DNA of 64,000 bases from Planotetraspora phitsanulokensis (GTDB lineage Bacteria > Actinomycetota > Actinomycetes > Streptosporangiales > Streptosporangiaceae), in NCBI RefSeq assembly GCF_016863295.1, contig NZ_BOOP01000003.1, positions 248,001-312,000 on the forward strand, read 5' to 3'. Under the pieces are notes generated by a model. The model made no database searches and had not been told where the DNA came from. It saw only the letters and a list, made by a program, of their open reading frames with translations. Below are positions 16,170-24,121 of the stretch, piece by piece (the stretch's first letter is position 1; the number at the start of each line of letters is the position of its first letter). The position numbers and the translations under genes are program-made.

Positions 16170-17582
16170 ATGACCACACCTCACTCCCTCGCGCCTTCAG
16201 CCGTCTCAACCGCCAAGAGGGAATTGTTCCTACTCGCCGCGCGTGGCCTGGCCGACGGGGACGCGCAGGATCCGGGCGACCGATTCGCCGCCCTGACCGG
16301 TCAACTGACGGTCGCCGACGACACGTGGGTGCGCGCCCTCATCGACTGGACACGCCGGCAGCCCGCGCTGCGCTGGTTCGGCATCGCGCTCACCGTGGAG
16401 TTCGTCCACGCGCGAACGGCGGCCGGGCTCGGCACTCCCGGCGAGACACGCGAGCTGATCGGCACCCTGCTGACCCGCGCCGACGAGCCGGGCGACCTGC
16501 TCGCGCACTGGACCCGCCGTCATGGCCGCTCGATCCCCAAGGCGGTCAAGGCAGGCGTGGCCGACGCCGCCGAGCGGCTGTACGACGAAGTCGCGCTCGC
16601 CACCTACGACACCGCGGACGCCGCCATGCGCTTCGCCGAGGTCATCGCCCTCACCCACCCGAAGCCCGTCGGCAAGATCCAGAACGAGATCTTCCAGCAC
16701 GCGGCGCTTCGCCGGCGCGGCTCCCACCCGGTTCCCGAGTCGCTGACGACGCTGCGGGCGCGGGCCCAGCTGCAGGCCGTGCCCGCCGACAAGCGTCTGC
16801 GCATGCTCGACCGGCCCGATGTCGCCGGCCTCTTCGTCCAGGCCGCGATGTCCTGGCGACAGGTGCGCACCTGGCTGGGCGGGACGATGACCGACAAGGC
16901 ATGGGCGACGGTCGCGGCCCAGATGAGCTACCGGGACCGGCTGGAGCACCTGCGTGACTTCGACCAGACGGACCTGGCCGGCGAGGTCGCCGACTCGATC
17001 TCGGCCGACCTCGCGGAGGAGAAGTCGGTGACGCGCGGCCGAGTCCTCCTGGTGGAGATCATGGCCGCGTACCGTTCAGTCCCCTCGTCACGATGGTCAT
17101 GGGCGCTGGAACAGGCCCTGACCCATGCGCTGACCGAGGTCCCCGCCCTGGCGGGTCGCACGCTGATCCTGGTGGACCGCAGCAAGGCGATGCTCGAACC
17201 GGCCTTCGCCGGGTCGGCTCTGACCCGAGCGGACGCGGCGGCCGTCTTCGGCGCCGCCCTCGCACTGCGGTCCTCCTCCGCCGACCTGGTCGAATGCGGG
17301 CAGGCCACCGGACCGGTGGCGTTCGAGAGCGCCGACCGCCTGATCGACGCCGTCGGCCGGTTCGGCGAGCCGGGCGGCGACCAGACGGTCGCCAAGGCCC
17401 TGCGCGAACACGTGAAGGGACATGACCGCGTCGTCGTCCTCACCCACCCCGGCGCCGCTGTCGAAGCGGCGGAAGCCGTGACCGTGCCCGGCCACGAGCA
17501 CATCATCACCGACGTCAACGACGGCTGGTTCGCGGCGATCCCGCACATCGAGCTGGCGCGCACAGGCGCCTGGCCCTTCTGA
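16170..17582 (+). CDS. rsr: TROVE domain protein (bacterial Ro60/Rsr)
   Basis: A 470-residue Ro60-like ring protein. ATG 16170 follows GAGAAAGG. The TROVE HEAT-like helical repeat region spans about residues 15-320 (for example RQPALRWFGIALTVEFVHAR and HPKPVGKIQNEIFQHAALRRRG) and a von Willebrand A-like domain follows from about 325 to 465. The metal-site motif DxSxS reads DRSKA near residue 335, so its third serine is lost. Ro60 binds misfolded and Y RNAs; bacterial forms work with PNPase in RNA decay or maturation and in stress recovery. Downstream is a bL37-like ribosomal peptide gene. The upstream leader may hold a Y RNA (inference). Confidence 0.9.
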   Translation: MTTPHSLAPSAVSTAKRELFLLAARGLADGDAQDPGDRFAALTGQLTVADDTWVRALIDWTRRQPALRWFGIALTVEFVHARTAAGLGTPGETRELIGTLLTRADEPGDLLAHWTRRHGRSIPKAVKAGVADAAERLYDEVALATYDTADAAMRFAEVIALTHPKPVGKIQNEIFQHAALRRRGSHPVPESLTTLRARAQLQAVPADKRLRMLDRPDVAGLFVQAAMSWRQVRTWLGGTMTDKAWATVAAQMSYRDRLEHLRDFDQTDLAGEVADSISADLAEEKSVTRGRVLLVEIMAAYRSVPSSRWSWALEQALTHALTEVPALAGRTLILVDRSKAMLEPAFAGSALTRADAAAVFGAALALRSSSADLVECGQATGPVAFESADRLIDAVGRFGEPGGDQTVAKALREHVKGHDRVVVLTHPGAAVEAAEAVTVPGHEHIITDVNDGWFAAIPHIELARTGAWPF

Positions 17583-17592
17583 GAGAGATCAC

Positions 17593-17670
17593 ATGTCCAA
17601 GCGTGCCCGCAAGAAGCGCGCCCGTAGGAAGAAGAACGCCAACCACGGAATGAGACCCGGCAGAGGCTGA
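17593..17670 (+). CDS. Ribosomal peptide bL37-like
   Basis: A 25-residue, strongly basic peptide: MSKRARKKRARRKKNANHGM then RPGRG. It matches the actinobacterial large-subunit protein bL37 pattern, a start MxKRxRKxR followed by KANHGKRP-like end, here NANHGMRP. GAGAGAGATC lies just before the ATG, and the gene starts 10 bases after the TROVE stop, so both may be one transcript. bL37 binds 23S rRNA in the mycobacterial ribosome (family knowledge). Too short for normal gene callers. A Met replaces the usual Lys before RP. Confidence 0.75.
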   Translation: MSKRARKKRARRKKNANHGMRPGRG

Positions 17671-17676
17671 GGTTCG

Positions 17677-17705
17677 GGGGCTCCGGCGCATCGCGCCGGA
17701 GCCCC
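17677..17705 (+). terminator. Strong hairpin terminator after bL37
   Basis: GGGGCTCCGGCGC (17677-17689) pairs with GCGCCGGAGCCCC (17693-17705) across a 3-base loop, followed by TTCCCC. It ends the rsr-bL37 unit and could also serve the convergent ABC exporter operon. Confidence 0.85.
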
Positions 17706-17744
17706 TTCCCCGGTTCTCGCATCCCCGATTCGAGCCGCCGGCGC

Positions 17745-18548
17745 TCAGCGGCTGACCGCCTTCTTGTAGAGCCGCGTCGCCAGGGGCACGAACACGGCCA
17801 GGATCAGCGCCGACCACAGCAGCGACACCTCCACCGCGTGCCGGAGCGGCCATGCGTCGGAGACAGGCAAGGCGGGGCTGGTGTTGCCGAACAGGGTTCG
17901 CGCCGCCTGGACGATCGTGGAGACGGGGTTCCACTCGGCGACGGCCTTCAGCGGGCCGGGCAGCCGGGAGCTGTCGACGAAGACGTTCGACAGGAACATC
18001 AGCGGCATCGACACGACGGTGGCGACGTTGTTGAACACCTCGGGCGTCCGCAGAGCCAGCGCGACCGTCGCCGTCACCCAGGAGAACGCGTAGGAGAAGA
18101 ACAACAGCAGCAGGAAGCCCATGACCGCCTCGTATGGCGTCGTGTGGATGCGCCAGCCCACGAGCAGCCCCACCAGGGCCATCACGACGATGCTGGTGAG
18201 GTTCATGAGCACGTCGCAGAGGGTCTGGCCGATCAGCACCGCCGACGGCGCCATCGGCAGCGTGCGGAACCGGTCGAAGATGCCCTTCCGCAGGTCCAGG
18301 GTCAGGGTGTAGCCGGTGATCTGCGCGCCTGAGACGATCGCCACGACGAACACCCCGGGAACCATGTACTCCCGGTACGAGACGCCGGGCATCTCGATCA
18401 TGCTGCCGAAGACGTAGGCGAACAGCAGCACGAACACGATCGGGAGGATGACCGCGCCCCCCAGTTGGTCGGGGGCACGCTTGATCTTCAGTGCGTTGCG
18501 CCTGGTGATCGTCACGCCGTCGGCTATCGCCGTCTGCAGGGCGTTCAT
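17745..18548 (-). CDS. ABC-2 type exporter permease (DrrB family)
   Basis: A 267-residue permease with six membrane helices and the ABC-2 membrane fold. An N-terminal polar part (residues 1-35) precedes helix 1 (AVILPIVFVLLFAYVFGSM), and the cytoplasmic segment FDRFRTLPMAPSAVLIGQTLCD, typical of the DrrB/NodJ group, lies between helices 2 and 3. It partners the ATPase encoded just upstream, with an ATGA overlap. Such DrrAB pairs export drugs, lipids or glycolipids; the substrate is not predictable. One copy of each gene suggests a dimer of each subunit. Confidence 0.92.
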   Translation of the reverse strand: MNALQTAIADGVTITRRNALKIKRAPDQLGGAVILPIVFVLLFAYVFGSMIEMPGVSYREYMVPGVFVVAIVSGAQITGYTLTLDLRKGIFDRFRTLPMAPSAVLIGQTLCDVLMNLTSIVVMALVGLLVGWRIHTTPYEAVMGFLLLLFFSYAFSWVTATVALALRTPEVFNNVATVVSMPLMFLSNVFVDSSRLPGPLKAVAEWNPVSTIVQAARTLFGNTSPALPVSDAWPLRHAVEVSLLWSALILAVFVPLATRLYKKAVSR

Positions 18549-19525
18549 CGGCTGTGCTCCTTCGCGTTCGTCGCGTTCTCCCGCGCGGTCGCCTCGTGCC
18601 CGGTGAGCGTGAGGAAGACGTCGTCCAGCGTCGGCCGCCGCAGGCCGACATCGCGTACGGTGACCCGCTCGGCCGCCAGCATGCCGAGGGCGTCGGTGAG
18701 CGATGCCGCGCCATGGGCCACCGGGACCGTCACCTGGAGTGCGGTGGCATCGGTCTGCGTGTCTCCGACGGCGAGGGGGGCCAGCGCCCGCCGTATGGTC
18801 TCGAGGTCGGCCTCGTTCGTCACCGTCAGCTCGATCCGGTCACCGCCGACCTGATCCTTGAGTTCGTCGGCCGTGCCCCGCGCGATCACCCGGCCGTGGT
18901 CGACGACCGCGATCTCGTCGGCGAGCCGATCGGCCTCCTCCATGTACTGAGTGGTGAGCAACAGCGTCGTGCCGCCGGCGACAAGCTCGGATATGACGTC
19001 CCACAGCCCCACCCGCGCTCGGGGGTCGAGGCCGGTCGTGGGCTCGTCGAGGAACAGGACGGGCGGGTTGGCGACCAGCGCCCCGGCGAGATCGAGCCGG
19101 CGCCGCATGCCTCCGGAGTAGCCCTGCACCGGGCGGCTTCCCGCCTCCACCAGGTCGAAGCGTTCCAGCAGTTCTCGGGCGCGCTCTTTGCTCTGTTTGG
19201 TGCCCAGGTGATAGAGGCGTCCCACCATCTCGAGGTTCTCCGCGCCGGTGAGGTGGTCGTCGACCGCGGCGTACTGTCCGGACGCTCCGATGTGGGATCG
19301 CAGCCGCCGGGCGTCGCCGACGACGTCGAATCCGGCGACGGTGGCACGGCCGGCGTCCGGCTTCAGCAAGGTGGTCAGGATCCGCACGGCCGTCGTCTTA
19401 CCGGCGCCGTTCGGGCCGAGCAGCCCGAACACCGTCCCTTCGGGGACCGACAGATCCATCCCGTCCAGGGCGGTCACGTGGCCGTACTTCTTGACCAGGC
19501 CTTCGGCCATGATCGCGGGGGGCAT
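18545..19525 (-). CDS. ABC exporter ATP-binding protein (DrrA family)
   Basis: A 326-residue ATPase starting at ATG 19525 after GAGGAGAAACC. Walker A is GPNGAGKTT (about residues 38-46), the Q-loop is near 85, the signature is YSGGMRRRLD (about 139-148) and Walker B is LFLDEPTTGLD (about 163). After residue 230 a DrrA C-terminal domain (about 235-310) ends in TVRDVGLRRPTLDDVFLTLTG, the family hallmark. It powers the DrrB-like permease in the overlapping downstream gene and exports an unknown hydrophobic substrate. Confidence 0.93.
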   Translation of the reverse strand: MPPAIMAEGLVKKYGHVTALDGMDLSVPEGTVFGLLGPNGAGKTTAVRILTTLLKPDAGRATVAGFDVVGDARRLRSHIGASGQYAAVDDHLTGAENLEMVGRLYHLGTKQSKERARELLERFDLVEAGSRPVQGYSGGMRRRLDLAGALVANPPVLFLDEPTTGLDPRARVGLWDVISELVAGGTTLLLTTQYMEEADRLADEIAVVDHGRVIARGTADELKDQVGGDRIELTVTNEADLETIRRALAPLAVGDTQTDATALQVTVPVAHGAASLTDALGMLAAERVTVRDVGLRRPTLDDVFLTLTGHEATARENATNAKEHSR

Positions 19526-19772
19526 GGGGTTTCTCCTCTGCTCGTTTCGGGGGCCTGCCTGTTCCTGGGCATGGCGGCATGGCGGACGGTCGGTTTCCGG
19601 CCGTCCGGCTCGCGGTGTTGCCGTTGTCGACGACTGGGGATCAGCCGTCGGAAGAGTCGATCGGCGACCGTGTGACGGGCATGCACAGGACGCCTGCGTG
19701 CCGCCACCCGGGTATGCCCGATCGATCAGCGCGGGGAATGCCGCCGCCGGGCGAGCGGCGCACGCTCATCGT

Positions 19773-20345
19773 TCAGCGGGGGGTTCCGAACCATCTGCGC
19801 CGGTGGCGGACCTTCAGGGAACCGTAGGTCAGCTCCCCGATGATCCGTACGTGAAGCCTCCCCGGACGCCTTCGCCCCGGCACCTTGCAGGTCACGCTGC
19901 CCCACTCGGAGAGTGCCTCATTCGCGTCCGCGGTCGCGCCGGGCGGAAGGAGGATCGTCGCGGAGCCGTGCCTGACGTGGAGCTGGATCTCGATCTCCGG
20001 ATGCTCGATGACGGCCTCGGACAGGTCGAGCTTCACGCCGCCGTACGTGGAGTCGACCCGCAGCAGGCGCGGAACCCGCCATTCGCCAGCTCGTTTGACG
20101 CTCCCGCCAGTGGACCTCAACTCGACCACGTCGTCCATGAGCTCGTCGGGCAGGCCGTCGACCGCCGCCATCAGATCGCCATGAGACGCGGCCGTGAGAG
20201 CCGACTCGAGCCGCTCGTCCATCTCCTCGGACGTCAGTCGTCCCTCGGTGAACGCCCGCTGAAGGCGCTGGACGACCCTGTCACGATCAGCGTCGGAGGC
20301 ACGCACCCCCGGTTCCGACATGTCCCTCAGCCTGGCCTCGGTCAT
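19773..20345 (-). CDS. DUF1707 domain protein
   Basis: A 190-residue protein starting at ATG 20345 after AGAAGG; ATG 20321 is a possible alternative. Residues about 12-64 are the DUF1707 (SHOCT-like) domain: VRASDADRDRVVQRLQRAF, TEGRLTSEEMDERLESAL, AASHGDLMAAVDGLP. The C-terminal part (90-180) is a beta-rich fold with DSTYGGVKLDLS and IEIQLHVRHGSATILLPPG, of the DUF2154/LiaF-like cell-wall sensing type. In actinobacteria such proteins are predicted to influence membrane or envelope stress responses; the exact role is unknown. It is alone between the exporter operon and the EXLDI gene. Confidence 0.88.
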   Translation of the reverse strand: MTEARLRDMSEPGVRASDADRDRVVQRLQRAFTEGRLTSEEMDERLESALTAASHGDLMAAVDGLPDELMDDVVELRSTGGSVKRAGEWRVPRLLRVDSTYGGVKLDLSEAVIEHPEIEIQLHVRHGSATILLPPGATADANEALSEWGSVTCKVPGRRRPGRLHVRIIGELTYGSLKVRHRRRWFGTPR

Positions 20346-20403
20346 GCCCTTCTCCTTCTGCTCGATCTTGTACGGGCGGTCCGGCGGACCACGCCGCGGC
20401 GAA

Positions 20404-20925
20404 TCAGATGTCGAGATCCTCGACGGCGGGACGCTCGGCCAGGTCGGCGATCAACTCGTAGAACTCGTCGGGCACCTTTCCACGCAGGTCCTGGAAGGAG
20501 TCGACGACGTCCAGCGTGGACTCACCCTGGACGAAGCCCCAGCTCGAATCGGCGAGGCCGAGGAGGCTCCGCCACGACAGCCAGTTCTCGGAATCCGCCC
20601 CGTTCGTCCAGTCGGGCGAGCGGTCCACGTGCAGGACGAACTTGCCCTTGCGGGACCGATAGACCCGGAACATCTCGACCCGGCTGCCGGTGGTGCGCCC
20701 CCACTCGCCGAGGAGCACCCCGGAGAATCGCTGCTTGCGCCCGACGCCCTGCAGGCCGACCTGCACGATGATCTCGTCGTAGCCCTCCTGGCGCCCCTCC
20801 TCCATCTCGATGTAGCGCCGCAGAGCCGCCGTGATCGCCTGAGACAGGTTCCCGCCGGCGAGCTCCTGCGCCCGGCGGAAAAGCATCAGGTCGTCGTCGG
20901 ACACGTAGATCGTCTTGTTCGGCAA
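20404..20925 (-). CDS. EXLDI family protein
   Basis: A 173-residue protein of the EXLDI family, named for its C-terminal motif, here EDLDI at the very end. I set the start at TTG 20925 because it gives the family's usual opening PNKTIYVSDDD and an AGGGAGGG site is correctly spaced; TTG 20931 is the longer option. Residues 1-45 look like a ribbon-helix-helix-type DNA-binding segment (KTIYVSDDDLMLFRRAQELA, NLSQAITAALRRYIE). The remainder is beta-rich and ends in a Trp-containing region. A 16-base perfect inverted repeat sits just upstream of its site, so autoregulation is very likely. Molecular function unknown. Confidence 0.88.
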   Translation of the reverse strand: MPNKTIYVSDDDLMLFRRAQELAGGNLSQAITAALRRYIEMEEGRQEGYDEIIVQVGLQGVGRKQRFSGVLLGEWGRTTGSRVEMFRVYRSRKGKFVLHVDRSPDWTNGADSENWLSWRSLLGLADSSWGFVQGESTLDVVDSFQDLRGKVPDEFYELIADLAERPAVEDLDI

Positions 20926-20933
20926 CGTCAACC

Positions 20934-20971
20934 CTCCCTCTTATACGTATGAGTCTACGTATAAGAGGGAG
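20934..20971. promoter_or_regulatory. 16-base-arm palindromic operator of the EXLDI gene
   Basis: CTCCCTCTTATACGTA (20934-20949), spacer TGAGTC, TACGTATAAGAGGGAG (20956-20971): 16 of 16 positions pair. The inner TTATACGTA/TACGTATAA part is AT-rich in a GC-rich region. It abuts the ribosome-binding site of the EXLDI gene, whose N-terminus looks like a DNA-binding ribbon-helix-helix. Confidence 0.85.
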
Positions 20972-21057
20972 AGTGCGGCAATGCCCTTCACATCGCCTGG
21001 GGGTTCAGGTCGCCTTCACCGAGTCCGGCTTCGGTCGTCGTACACAAGAAGACGTGG

Positions 21058-23613
21058 TCACAGGGGCATCGGATCGGGGCGCGCCGACGAGGCCATGGGC
21101 AGGGAAAGGACCATGGTCAGGCCTCCCCCTGGCGTCTCCTCGGGCATGAGCGTCCCGCCCATCGCCTCGGACAGCCCTCGAGACAGGGCGAGGCCCAGGC
21201 CCACCCCCGAATGGTTGTCGCGGTCGCCGAGACGCTGGAACGGGAGAAACACCCGGTCGTAGGCTTCGCGCGGAATCCCGGGCCCGCGGTCGATGACCCG
21301 GATTTCGAGCTGATCGCCGTACCAACTGGCGGTGACCAGCACCTTCCGGCCCTCGGGGGTGTAGCGGACCGCGTTGGACGTCAGGTTGACCAGCACCCTT
21401 TCGAGCAGGGCGGGGTCGGCGACCACCTCAGGCACGTCGGCGCCGATGTCGGTCTCGATGGTCGCGCCGAGCGGCCCGAGATCGTCGATCGCCCTCGGCA
21501 CGACCTCATCGAGCGCCACCGGCTGCAGGGACAGGCCGAGCACTCCGGCCTGCAGACGGCTCATGTCGAGCAGGTTGGTGACCAGACGATCCAGCTTGAC
21601 CAGGGACTCGTCGGCGGTCGCGAGCAGCTCCTCGCGATCGTCAGGGGACCATTCGACGTCGGCGCTGCGCAGGCTGTCCACGGCGGCCTTCGCCGAGGCG
21701 AGGGGTGTGCGCAGGTCATGGCTGACGGCGGCGAGCAGTGCCGTGCGCATCCGGTCGGCCGCGGCGAGCGGCCTCGCCTGCTCGGCCTCCTCCCTCAGCC
21801 GTTCCTGCCGCAGCGCCACGGCGGTCTCGGCGGCGAACGCCTCCAGCATGCGGCGGTCGGAGGCCTCCAGGAGCCTGCCGCGCGCGGCCAGCACCAGGTT
21901 GTCGTCGATGGCGACATCGGTGTCGGCGAGGGCCGGGTACGTGCAGGGAACCCCGCCGGAGGTGGCGACGATGCGCCAGGTGTCCGGGTCGGAGCGGTCG
22001 TCCGGCGTCTGTCCAGCCTCCGGCCGGCGTTCCAGCAGTGCGACCGAGGTCAGGCCGAACGTCTCGCGCATCCGCGCGAGCAGGGAGGGCACGGCCGAGT
22101 CGCCGCGCAGCACGTGGCCGGCGAGGGTCGAGAGGATCTCGGCCTCCGCTCTGGCTCGCGCGGACTCCCTGGTACGGCGGGCCGCGACGTCCACGATGGT
22201 GCTGACCGCGGCCGCGACGAGAACGAAGACGACCAGGGCGAACAGGTTCTCCGGATCCGAGATCGTGAACTCGTCGACCGGTGGCGTGAAGAAGTAGTTG
22301 AGCAGCAGAGAGCCGCCGATCGCGGCCACGATCGCCGGCCACATGCCTCCGATGAGCGCGACGCCGACGACCATGAGCAGGAAGAACAGGATCTCGCTCG
22401 GCAGCGACAGATCCTCCCTGAACGGGATGAGCGCGGCGGTCAGCCCCGGCACGCCTGCGACGGCGACGGCCCACCCGACCAGTCGTCTCGTCCGGGTGAG
22501 CGCGGCGGAGGACCCGGCCCGCCTGCGCCCCTTCCTGACCTCGTCGTGCGTGACCATGTGGACGTCGATGGATCCGGAATGCGCGGTGGTCTCCACCCCC
22601 ACGCCACGGGAGAAGATCTGGGCGAACCTGCCGCGCCGGGACGCACCGAGGACGAGCTGGGTGGCGTTGACGCCTCGGGCGAAGTCGAGCAGCGCGCGCG
22701 GGACGTCTTCACCCACGACCTGGTGGTACGTGCCACCCAGGCTCTCCACCAGGGTTCGCTGACGGGCCAGGTTGGCCGGGTCGCCGCCCGCCAGGCCGTC
22801 GGCCTTGGTGACGTGGACGGCGAGCAGGTCGGCGCCCTTGGTGCGCGCGGCGATGCGGGTGGCCCTGCGCACCAGGGTGTCGCCCTCGGGACCGCCCGTC
22901 AGCGCGACGACGACCCGTTCGCGTGCCTCCCACGTCGCGGCGATGCCGTGTTCCGCCCGGTAGCGGTCGAGCTGGTCGTCCACCTTGTCCGCGACCCAGA
23001 GCAGGGCGAGCTCGCGCAGCGCGGTCAGGTTGCCCACCCTGAAGTAGTTCGACAGTGCCGCGTCGACCTTCTCGGGGGCGTACACGTTGCCGTGGGCCAT
23101 CCGGCGGCGGAGCGCCTCCGGCGACATGTCGACCAGTTCGACCTGGTCGGCTCGGCGGACGACCTCGTCGGGCACCGTCTCCTGCTGTGCCACCCCGGTG
23201 ATCTGCTCGACGACGTCGTTCACCGACTCCAGATGCTGGACGTTGACCGTCGAGACGACGTCGATGCCCGCGTCGAGGATCTCCTCGATGTCCTGCCACC
23301 GCTTGACGTTGCGCGAGCCGGGCACGTTCGTGTGGGCCAGCTCGTCGATCAGCGCGATGGAGGGGGCGCGCTCGATGACGGCCTCGACGTCGAGCTCGCT
23401 GAAGGTCGTCCCCCGGTACTCCATCGTCTTGCGAGGGATGATCTCCATGCCGTCGAGGAGTTCGACGGTGTGCGGGCGACCGTGGGTCTCCACGAGACCG
23501 ACGACCACGTCCCGGCCACGCTCTGTCGCCCGGCGTCCCCCTGCGAGCATCGCGAACGTCTTCCCGACACCGGGAGCCGCCCCGAGATAGACCCGTAACC
23601 GCCCGCGTGGCAC
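21058..23613 (-). CDS. kdpD: KdpD-type sensor histidine kinase
   Basis: An 851-residue KdpD read from GTG 23613. Residues 1-210 are the KdpD N-terminal domain with P-loop GAAPGVGKT (about 11-19); residues 230-360 a universal stress protein-like fold; four membrane helices near 380-480 (DUF4118); a GAF-like region to about 600; HisKA with SHDLRTPLAS near residue 630; and HATPase with NLTSNAVRYTPEG and RVIDRGPGIP. KdpD senses low K+ or osmotic stress and phosphorylates KdpE to turn on the Kdp ATPase. No kdpE or kdpFABC gene is visible on either side, so this is an orphan kinase here. Confidence 0.92.
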   Translation of the reverse strand: MPRGRLRVYLGAAPGVGKTFAMLAGGRRATERGRDVVVGLVETHGRPHTVELLDGMEIIPRKTMEYRGTTFSELDVEAVIERAPSIALIDELAHTNVPGSRNVKRWQDIEEILDAGIDVVSTVNVQHLESVNDVVEQITGVAQQETVPDEVVRRADQVELVDMSPEALRRRMAHGNVYAPEKVDAALSNYFRVGNLTALRELALLWVADKVDDQLDRYRAEHGIAATWEARERVVVALTGGPEGDTLVRRATRIAARTKGADLLAVHVTKADGLAGGDPANLARQRTLVESLGGTYHQVVGEDVPRALLDFARGVNATQLVLGASRRGRFAQIFSRGVGVETTAHSGSIDVHMVTHDEVRKGRRRAGSSAALTRTRRLVGWAVAVAGVPGLTAALIPFREDLSLPSEILFFLLMVVGVALIGGMWPAIVAAIGGSLLLNYFFTPPVDEFTISDPENLFALVVFVLVAAAVSTIVDVAARRTRESARARAEAEILSTLAGHVLRGDSAVPSLLARMRETFGLTSVALLERRPEAGQTPDDRSDPDTWRIVATSGGVPCTYPALADTDVAIDDNLVLAARGRLLEASDRRMLEAFAAETAVALRQERLREEAEQARPLAAADRMRTALLAAVSHDLRTPLASAKAAVDSLRSADVEWSPDDREELLATADESLVKLDRLVTNLLDMSRLQAGVLGLSLQPVALDEVVPRAIDDLGPLGATIETDIGADVPEVVADPALLERVLVNLTSNAVRYTPEGRKVLVTASWYGDQLEIRVIDRGPGIPREAYDRVFLPFQRLGDRDNHSGVGLGLALSRGLSEAMGGTLMPEETPGGGLTMVLSLPMASSARPDPMPL

Positions 23614-24121
23614 CTGCGATCACTACTCCTCGTCAAAGGGGCAGGGTCGGCTCCAGAGCGTCCACCACAGGCTCGCCCGTCGAGCCGAGGGCCCTGCCGG
23701 TGGTGTTGTGTTCGATGAGCGACGGCACCTTGCGATGTCGTGGCCCATCTGCCCGAGAACCACGGACGCCGCGAGCGTCAGGGGACGTCGGCTGCCCGCT
23801 CAGGCAGCCCAAGGAAAAGCAAAGTGCACAAATCTGGGCCTTCTTCCCGCTTTGACGCGCTACATACGGATTTGGCGTGAATATTGACGCGGTCCGTACG
23901 CGGGAACAGCGCAGGCGAGACGGACGTGAAGCCTGCGGCGAGCGAGACGGCCAGGAGCCGTCACGGGCGCGGCCGCGGCGTCGGGAGCGGCGACGACGGT
24001 CAGCGGGTATGGGGTCACAAGGACCGCGCGACTCAAGCCGTGAGCCCGGCCGAGATCTTCGGGGCGGCCACTGACACGCGGACGCCGGCGCCCGCACCGA
24101 CCATCCATTGGAGGGACGACC
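23614..24121. other. Intergenic region between kdpD and P450
   Basis: About 500 bases between divergent genes, with two TTGACGCG copies at 23852-23859 and 23884-23891, 32 bases apart on the plus strand, that could be -35 elements or regulator sites. Open frames here are shadows. No gene seen. Confidence 0.4.

Noticed and set aside
21211-23598. Plus-strand open frame of 795 codons opposite kdpD
   Set aside because: The frame mirrors kdpD and its product has no recognisable fold; kdpD on the minus strand explains the stretch fully.
20404-23613. kdpE or kdpFABC gene hidden near kdpD
   Set aside because: Minus-strand neighbours are the EXLDI gene downstream and a 500-base noncoding stretch upstream; no receiver or ATPase motif is found.
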